NCBI GenBank assembly: GCA_009780545.1
Contig: WQZW01000065.1
Coordinates: 1 to 7,319 of the forward strand
Length of the DNA: 7,319 bases
Reading direction: 5' to 3'
Source of the DNA: Treponema sp.
Lineage (GTDB): Bacteria > Spirochaetota > Spirochaetia > Treponematales > Breznakiellaceae
A model generated the notes under the pieces. It was given only the letters and a program-made list of their open reading frames with translations. It searched no databases and was not told the origin of the DNA. The translations under genes were made by a program, and so were the position numbers. How positions within the stretch are numbered: the stretch's first letter is position 1; each line of letters begins with the position of its first letter. Below, in pieces: positions 1-3,624 of this stretch.

Positions 1-909
1 CGGCTGGAGCGTCTCAGGACCGGAATCCGCTCCGGCCTGATCGACCGTTTCGCCGGCTCCGAAGGCGAAGGCCCGGCTTGGAGCGGCCTTGCCCTGGCCC
101 TGCTGCTCGGCATACGGGACAACCTGGACTCCGGCCTTACCTCCCTGTACCGAGGAGCCGGCATTTCCTACATCCTGGCCCTTTCCGGCATGCACCTCGC
201 CGTCATCATCGCCCTGCTATCCCTCCTGCTGAAAAAGCCCCTGGGACTCCGGGCCGCCACCGTTGCCGGCATGCTCATCATCGTCGCCTACTGCCTTCTG
301 GTCGGCCCCCTCCCCAGCCTGTACCGTTCGGCCCTGATGTACCTCCTGGGGGCCTTCGCCGTCCTGGGAATGCTCAGGCGGGATTCCCTTTCGATCCTGG
401 CGATGGCCTTCGTCCTCCAGCTTTCCCTGGACCCGCAATCCGGCCTGTCCCTGTCGTTCATCCTCTCCTACCTGGCCATGGTAGGCATCCTCGTCCTGGG
501 CAAGGCCCTCAACGACCTTCTCGCCGGCCTCATCCCCCGGTTCTTCCTCGGCCCCCTTTCCCTGTCCCTGGGAGCCTTCATCGGAACCGCCGCCGCCGTC
601 CTCTGGTTCTTCGGCGAACTCCGCCCCGTCGGCATCCTCGCTGGCCTTATCGTCGCCCCGCTCACCACGGCCTTCATGGTCCTCGCCTTGGCCTGGCTCT
701 GCATCCCGCCCCTGGCCGTCCCCATCGCCGCCCTCCTTGCCCTGTTGTACGATGCCATGGAGTCAACCGCCCGCCTCGCCGCCCACGTCCCCAACCTATC
801 CGCCCCGCCAGCCTTGGCTATTCCTCTCAGCCTGGCCCTGTTGATCTTCCTGCCGGCCTTGGCCGCCTTCCTCCGCCGCCGCAGGAACCGACTTGATCCG
901 TTTGATTAA
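1..909 (+). CDS. comEC: ComEC/Rec2-family competence protein, 3' part (start outside window)
   Basis: Open from base 1 with no start in the window, giving 302 visible residues that end at a TAA. ComEC is the inner-membrane channel that carries transforming single-stranded DNA into the cytoplasm. Seen here: an ALLLGIR segment at visible residues 34-39, the hallmark ALSGMH at 60-65 (families usually read AISGLH), and GPLPSLYRSALM at about 102-113, matching the conserved G-P-S-x-x-R-A-x-M stretch of the competence domain. These lie among about seven to eight strongly hydrophobic segments. The protein ends soon after the last membrane segment in a basic RRRRNR tail, so it lacks the C-terminal metallo-beta-lactamase domain found in many Gram-positive ComEC proteins. 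The N-terminal region cannot be judged. Codons are strongly G/C-ending, like the minus-strand genes. Its last codons (Asp-Pro-Phe-Asp-stop) resemble sequence at the edge of the hairpin repeat that follows, so the extreme C-terminus may derive from the repeat. Confidence 0.9.
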   Translation, partial: RLERLRTGIRSGLIDRFAGSEGEGPAWSGLALALLLGIRDNLDSGLTSLYRGAGISYILALSGMHLAVIIALLSLLLKKPLGLRAATVAGMLIIVAYCLLVGPLPSLYRSALMYLLGAFAVLGMLRRDSLSILAMAFVLQLSLDPQSGLSLSFILSYLAMVGILVLGKALNDLLAGLIPRFFLGPLSLSLGAFIGTAAAVLWFFGELRPVGILAGLIVAPLTTAFMVLALAWLCIPPLAVPIAALLALLYDAMESTARLAAHVPNLSAPPALAIPLSLALLIFLPALAAFLRRRRNRLDPFD

Positions 910-910
910 G

Positions 911-1020
911 GTGTTTCCAGAGCCGGATGATTCCAAGCAAGGAAAGGCTGGCGATCTATGATCGCCGGGGTGGAGAATTGCTTTGCAATTCTCCGAGTCC
1001 AAGCTGCCATGCAGCTTGGA
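911..1020. repeat. Three-hairpin repeat module, copy 1
   Basis: Begins right after the comEC stop. A leader of about 37 bases (GTGTTTCCAGAGC...) is followed by three abutted hairpins. Helix 1: 948-956 pairs with 960-968, loop TAT, one T-G wobble. Helix 2: 972-981 pairs with 985-994 (GGAGAATTGC), loop TTT. Helix 3: 998-1007 pairs with 1011-1020 (TCCAAGCTGC), loop CAT. Linkers are GGT and GAG. None of the hairpins is followed by a T-run, so they are not ordinary terminators. The module directly abuts copy 2, with corresponding starts 112 bases apart. No gene is supported here; open frames through the palindromes look like by-products. Confidence 0.85.
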
Positions 1021-1021
1021 T

Positions 1022-1153
1022 AGTGTTACCAGAGCGGGATAATCCCCAAGCCAGGAACGGCCGGCGATCTCTGATCGCCGGAGTGGAGAATTCGTATCCT
1101 CCGCAGGGGGGGGATACGAATTCTCCGAGTCCAAGCTGCCATGCAGCTTGGAC
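1022..1153. repeat. Three-hairpin repeat module, copy 2 (long middle stem with G8 run)
   Basis: The leader (AGTGTTACCAGAGCGGGAT...) aligns with copy 1 and can itself form a small GGGAT/ATCCC hairpin at 1036-1046. Helix 1: 1061-1069 pairs perfectly with 1073-1081, loop TCT. Linker AGT. Helix 2 runs 1085-1126 and is much longer than in copies 1 and 3: about 18 pairs with one T-G wobble, keeping the GGAGAATT/AATTCTCC base but with a different tip containing eight consecutive G (1106-1113). Helix 3: 1129-1139 pairs with 1143-1153, loop CAT, nearly identical to copy 1. It is followed by ACCGATCCATTTGACTAG, which resembles the end of comEC. The 60 bases from 1154 to 1213 between copies 2 and 3 hold nothing else that I recognise. 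Confidence 0.85.
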
Positions 1154-1213
1154 CGATCCATTTGACTAGAAAGGACTGCCTGATACCTGGGACCCAAGTA
1201 TTGCGAAACCCAG

Positions 1214-1313
1214 TAAATCCCCAAGCCGGAAACGGCCGCCTGTTGGCACAACGGGCGGAGTGGAGAATTGCCCCGCAATTCTCCGAGTCCAATTGGCCCA
1301 TGGCCGATTGGAC
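1214..1313. repeat. Three-hairpin repeat module, copy 3
   Basis: The leader shares AATCCCCAAGCC (1216-1227) with copy 2 (1041-1052). Helix 1: 1236-1245 pairs with 1249-1258, one T-G wobble, loop GCA; its sequence is unlike copies 1 and 2 but it pairs in the same place. Linker AGT. Helix 2: 1262-1271 pairs with 1275-1284 (GGAGAATTGC), with loop CCC where copy 1 has TTT. Helix 3: 1287-1298 pairs with 1302-1313, loop CAT, one T-G wobble; the tip sequence differs from copies 1 and 2, yet pairing is kept. Its right edge lies eight bases before a TTGACA hexamer that may serve the next gene. Confidence 0.83.
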
Positions 1314-1320
1314 CGACCTG

Positions 1321-1348
1321 TTGACAAAGAACGAATCCGCACTAGGCT
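1321..1348 (+). promoter_or_regulatory. Candidate sigma-70 promoter for the lipoprotein gene
   Basis: A perfect -35 hexamer TTGACA (1321-1326) is followed 16 bases later by TAGGCT (1343-1348), a poor -10 match (TA...T only). It lies directly downstream of hairpin copy 3 and about 30 bases before the start codon. The -35 is convincing but the -10 is not, so this is tentative. Transcription of the lipoprotein gene could instead enter from upstream through the hairpins. Confidence 0.35.
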
Positions 1349-1379
1349 TGAAGCACCTTACGAAACAAAGGAGTTTGAG

Positions 1380-1973
1380 ATGAGCAAAGTACACGCCAAA
1401 ATAACCCGGCTTGCGGCTGTCCTTTTGGGTACCCTGATCATCCTCGGTTGCCCTGCGTTTCATTATCCGGATATCCCGCCCGAAGGGAAAATCTTCTATG
1501 TTGATAGCAACTACAAATATATCAAAGAGGATTTGTATTTTATCACCGCATTGGCCGAAGTGGATGAAAACATGCAGGTTCAGGGCGGTTCCATGATCAT
1601 TTCGGATGATCGAGGTGCTAAGCCGAAAGTGATTGCTATTATCGTTGAGGATGGCGTAACTCTGAAAGTCACCTTTGACTTCCCGAACAGGAAATCGGAT
1701 TCCTTCCCGGACTGGATGGCTATAGACCGAGGAGATATGTGGGTACCGATATATTTCACACTTTCTTACGGCGAGAAAGAGGCGAAACTTAAAATAGCCC
1801 CTATTGGAATTGGGAGTACTGCGATAGAGTTCGATTTTCCGGCTAAATATCTTACTTCGTATGAGAGCGATCCTGACCTCAATCTGTCCCAGGATAGACG
1901 TCTAAGGAACATGGAGTTGATTGTACTTATATGTGAAGCGATTGCAGAAGAGGTCTTTGACCCTTATTTATAA
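1380..1973 (+). CDS. Small lipoprotein of unknown function
   Basis: 197 residues. The ATG at 1380 is chosen because AAAGGAG (1367-1373) lies 6 bases upstream; the frame stays open further upstream, but only through the hairpin repeats. The N-terminus has basic residues (K3, K7, R10), a hydrophobic stretch (about 11-22) and a lipobox Leu-Ile-Ile-Leu-Gly-Cys ending at C24. Signal peptidase II should therefore cleave before C24, and the mature protein of about 174 residues would be lipid-anchored to a membrane. The mature part is acidic and looks rich in beta strands (for example GGSMIIS, VTLKVTFDFP, AIEFDFP), ending in a short helical region. I recognise no catalytic motif and no family. The gene is visibly AT-richer than its neighbours (TAT, AAA, TTT and ATA codons are common) and is preceded by the repeat array, which suggests later acquisition or relaxed selection. 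It has its own ribosome site and is not obviously in an operon. Confidence 0.8.
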   Translation: MSKVHAKITRLAAVLLGTLIILGCPAFHYPDIPPEGKIFYVDSNYKYIKEDLYFITALAEVDENMQVQGGSMIISDDRGAKPKVIAIIVEDGVTLKVTFDFPNRKSDSFPDWMAIDRGDMWVPIYFTLSYGEKEAKLKIAPIGIGSTAIEFDFPAKYLTSYESDPDLNLSQDRRLRNMELIVLICEAIAEEVFDPYL

Positions 1974-2062
1974 AACCCGTTTAAGCCAGCAAAAATTATC
2001 GTGGATCTACCTCGGTATAGTTACTCGTCGCCACAGGAACGGATTTGATCCTTTGTGATAGA

Positions 2063-2078
2063 CGTGATTTTTATCACA
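2063..2078. promoter_or_regulatory. CRP/FNR-like operator candidate
   Basis: CGTGA-N6-TCACA, with spacer TTTTTA, matches the classical CRP consensus TGTGA-N6-TCACA at 9 of 10 defined positions. A second TGTGA lies at 2054-2058. The centre is about 60 to 65 bases upstream of the start point expected from the promoter candidate at 2098-2129, a usual place for an activator site. Whether this organism has a regulator of this specificity cannot be seen here. Confidence 0.35.
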
Positions 2079-2097
2079 CTTGTCACCAAATGCAGTA

Positions 2098-2129
2098 TTG
2101 ACAAAAGACTACTTGTTTACTCGGATAAT
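2098..2129 (+). promoter_or_regulatory. Candidate promoter upstream of the metallopeptidase gene
   Basis: A perfect TTGACA (2098-2103) is followed by GATAAT (2124-2129, 5 of 6 to TATAAT), but with a long 20-base spacer. At the ideal spacing of 17 the hexamer is only TCGGAT. A long spacer often marks an activator-dependent promoter, which would fit the CRP-like palindrome upstream. Tentative. Confidence 0.35.
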
Positions 2130-2201
2130 CTGCAGGCAAGGAATCTGCACTTGGTCTCGGCTATATTGCTAGCCATGTCGAGTTAGGCCAGGGCCTACCA
2201 C

Positions 2202-2228
2202 AGGCTTTCGAGATTTTCTTGAAAGCCT
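2202..2228 (+). other. 12-pair hairpin in the metallopeptidase leader
   Basis: AGGCTTTCGAGA (2202-2213) pairs with TCTTGAAAGCCT (2217-2228) with one G-T wobble and loop TTT. No T-run follows, so it is not a standard terminator. It is the longest stem in this leader; its function is unknown. Confidence 0.6.
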
Positions 2229-2346
2229 CCGCTCACCGACTTCAAGCCCCGGCCCGCCCGTCGGTACCTTTTCCGCCCTGGGCGGGAAATTTGACGCATC
2301 GCCCTCCGATGAGTTACCTTTACTTTAACCGAAGTACATTCCCCGA

Positions 2347-2375
2347 GTCCGGTTTTCCCCGGGAGGAAACCGGAC
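2347..2375 (+). other. Strong hairpin just upstream of the metallopeptidase ribosome site, like helix 3 of the repeat
   Basis: 2347-2358 pairs with 2365-2375 (GTCCGGTTT...AAACCGGAC) with one bulged T and loop CCGGGA. The flanks, CCGAGTCC on the left and GGACCGA on the right, are the same as those around helix 3 in repeat copies 2 and 3, while the stem interior differs. It ends seven bases before the Shine-Dalgarno sequence, so it could influence translation initiation or mRNA stability. Confidence 0.6.
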
Positions 2376-2382
2376 CGACGAC

Positions 2383-2387
2383 AGGAG
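2383..2387 (+). promoter_or_regulatory. Ribosome binding site that fixes the metallopeptidase start
   Basis: AGGAG sits 5 bases before the ATG at 2393. The frame stays open upstream to 2219, but those earlier starts lack a ribosome site and would put about 58 non-secretory residues before the evident membrane anchor. Confidence 0.75.
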
Positions 2388-2392
2388 ATCCG

Positions 2393-3583
2393 ATGAAAAA
2401 GTTCCTGAAGGGCCTGCTGATAACCCTTGCTTCCCTCGCCGTCCTCGTCTACGGCGGCGTTTTCCTGGGGCACAAGGTGTTCTTCCCGATCAAGCATTCC
2501 TCGGTGCCTACGATCGAGGCCGTAACCGACGGCACCTTTACCTTCGGGGCCCAGGCCCATGCGAACCGGCCGGCCAACCTCGCCGAGTACGTCGAGCTTC
2601 TTGCCGCCCAGCTCAGGCGGTACAACGAACTTGCCCCGCAGCTTTGGCCGGACAATCCCCTGATCGACCAGATGGTGATCGCCGAAGGTATCCAAAGCGG
2701 GCGGTTCTGGCAGATCATGCCGGACGGCAGGGCCGAACCCATCTCCAAGCGGGACGCGCTGGCCTTCGGTTTCGGCCGTAATGCCTACACCGGCGGTTTC
2801 AGCTTCTTCGACGGCGACACCGACGGTGGCACCTACGGCGGCGTTTACTTGGCGATTGACGAACAAAACCTCACCAACTACCTTATGTGGCAGCAGTACC
2901 TTCATCTCGGAACCTACGATGCCATCCTCTTCCTCACCCACGAGGGTTTTCATGCCAGGGTTCAGTCAGGTTGGGATGGGCCGGAAGTTATCCACAACCG
3001 CGGCCGGAACGAGTACGCCGACAACCTGCCGGCAAGGGCCGCCCGTGCCCTGCTGCAGGAGCAACTGCTGGAAGCGGTAATCAGGCGGGGAGAAAAGGCC
3101 CCGATCCTCGATGCCCTGGCAACCTACGCCGACTGGAAGCAAACCTTCCCCGAGGACTTCGCCAACGCCCTGTACTTCGACCGGATCGAGGGCACCGCCT
3201 ACTACTACGAGCTGGTCACCGGCCTCCTTGCGGGCTATCCGGAACAGGTCGGCCCCGAAAACCTCCCCGAAGCCCTCGCCCTTCTTGCGAGTCGCCCGGA
3301 CATCTACGTCCAGCATGGCCTTATCAGCGAAAGCTACACCGTGGGCGCCTTTTCCGCCGTCCTTCTTGACGACCTGCGGCCGGACTGGAAGGAAAAGCTC
3401 GCCGCCGACGGCAACGCAAGCCCGGCCGAAATGCTCCTGGCCCACTTCGCCGCCGAATCCCTGCCGGAACCAAGGCAGATCACCCAAGCCGAAATCGAAG
3501 CCGTGGCCGAAAGCCTCCGCCGCCCGGCGGAAAACCGAGGCAAGCCCCTGGTATTCAAGTTCCTGTTCGACATTTTGTTTTAA
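2393..3583 (+). CDS. Membrane-anchored putative zinc metallopeptidase (HEXXH), family not recognised
   Basis: 396 residues. MKKFLKG followed by a hydrophobic segment at about 8-27 indicates an uncleaved anchor or a signal peptide without a lipobox cysteine, so the rest should lie outside the cytoplasm. The key motif is Leu-Thr-His-Glu-Gly-Phe-His: H183, E184 and H187 form an HEXXH zinc site. A candidate third ligand is E266 in Arg-Ile-Glu-Gly-Thr-Ala-Tyr-Tyr-Tyr-Glu, which looks like the Glu-containing helix of gluzincins; the gap of 79 residues is wide but possible. Before the motif there is a Gly/Asp/Phe/Tyr-rich stretch (about 124-148) and two helical regions. After it the protein is mainly Ala/Leu/Glu-rich helices. 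The substrate is unknown, and peptidase activity is inferred only from the motif; it could be a non-peptidase zinc protein. The gene is GC-rich like comEC, has its own ribosome site and a structured leader, and converges on the coiled-coil gene. Confidence 0.75.
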   Translation: MKKFLKGLLITLASLAVLVYGGVFLGHKVFFPIKHSSVPTIEAVTDGTFTFGAQAHANRPANLAEYVELLAAQLRRYNELAPQLWPDNPLIDQMVIAEGIQSGRFWQIMPDGRAEPISKRDALAFGFGRNAYTGGFSFFDGDTDGGTYGGVYLAIDEQNLTNYLMWQQYLHLGTYDAILFLTHEGFHARVQSGWDGPEVIHNRGRNEYADNLPARAARALLQEQLLEAVIRRGEKAPILDALATYADWKQTFPEDFANALYFDRIEGTAYYYELVTGLLAGYPEQVGPENLPEALALLASRPDIYVQHGLISESYTVGAFSAVLLDDLRPDWKEKLAADGNASPAEMLLAHFAAESLPEPRQITQAEIEAVAESLRRPAENRGKPLVFKFLFDILF

Positions 3584-3587
3584 GGAG

Positions 3588-3623
3588 AAAAGCCGTCCGA
3601 TCTACCAAGGCAGATCGGATCGG
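3588..3623 (-). terminator. Rho-independent-type terminator for the HAD/coiled-coil operon
   Basis: 3596-3603 (TCCGATCT) pairs with 3612-3619 (AGATCGGA). CCG (3593-3595) with CGG (3621-3623) extends the stem across one bulged base. Read on the minus strand, the stem is followed by C and then TTTT (3591-3588), just after the coiled-coil gene's stop codon. On the plus strand there is no T-run after the stem, so termination of the convergent metallopeptidase transcript would be weaker. The core of the stem closely resembles helix 3 of repeat copy 4. Confidence 0.6.
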
Positions 3624-3624
3624 A

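Larger units (their letters stand above)
1974..2392 (+). other. 419-base intergenic/leader region with several hairpins, no gene
   Basis: I see no credible gene here. Contents in order: a CRP/FNR-like palindrome (2063-2078), a TTGACA/GATAAT promoter candidate (2098-2129), then hairpins: GGCTA/TAGCC (2159-2163 with 2170-2174), TAGGCC/GGCCTA (2184-2189 with 2192-2197), a 12-pair stem (2202-2228), ACCGAC/GTCGGT (2235-2240 with 2260-2265), TTTTCCGCC/GGCGGGAAA (2269-2277 with 2281-2289), and a strong stem at 2347-2375 just before the ribosome site. If transcribed from the promoter candidate, the metallopeptidase mRNA would have a structured leader of about 260 bases. I do not recognise any known riboswitch class in it. 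The first part (to about 2180) shares the AT-rich composition of the lipoprotein gene. Confidence 0.6.

Noticed and set aside
78..896. 272-codon open frame overlapping comEC in another frame
   Set aside because: Extremely Pro/Arg/His-rich, as expected from a shifted frame of GC-rich DNA. The comEC frame has recognised motifs.
911..1313. Reading the hairpins as a series of transcription terminators after comEC
   Set aside because: None is followed by a T-run in either direction, and their conserved order and linkers point to one composite module. Some effect on comEC mRNA 3' ends remains possible.
796..1463. Open frames through the hairpin array on both strands, with repeated peptides such as SKLHGSLDSEN and VENCFAILRVQ
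   Set aside because: The palindromes simply lack stop codons in several frames. The middle copy shifts frame because of its longer stem, so no one frame is conserved through all copies. Likely annotation artefacts.
2291..2320. TTGACG as the -35 of a closer promoter for the metallopeptidase
   Set aside because: Hexamers at suitable spacing (TTACCT, TACCTT) match the -10 poorly, so the upstream candidate is preferred.
2195..2953. 252-codon minus-strand open frame over the leader and metallopeptidase gene
   Set aside because: It has a shadow-frame composition and overlaps the HEXXH protein, which has a good ribosome site and membrane anchor.
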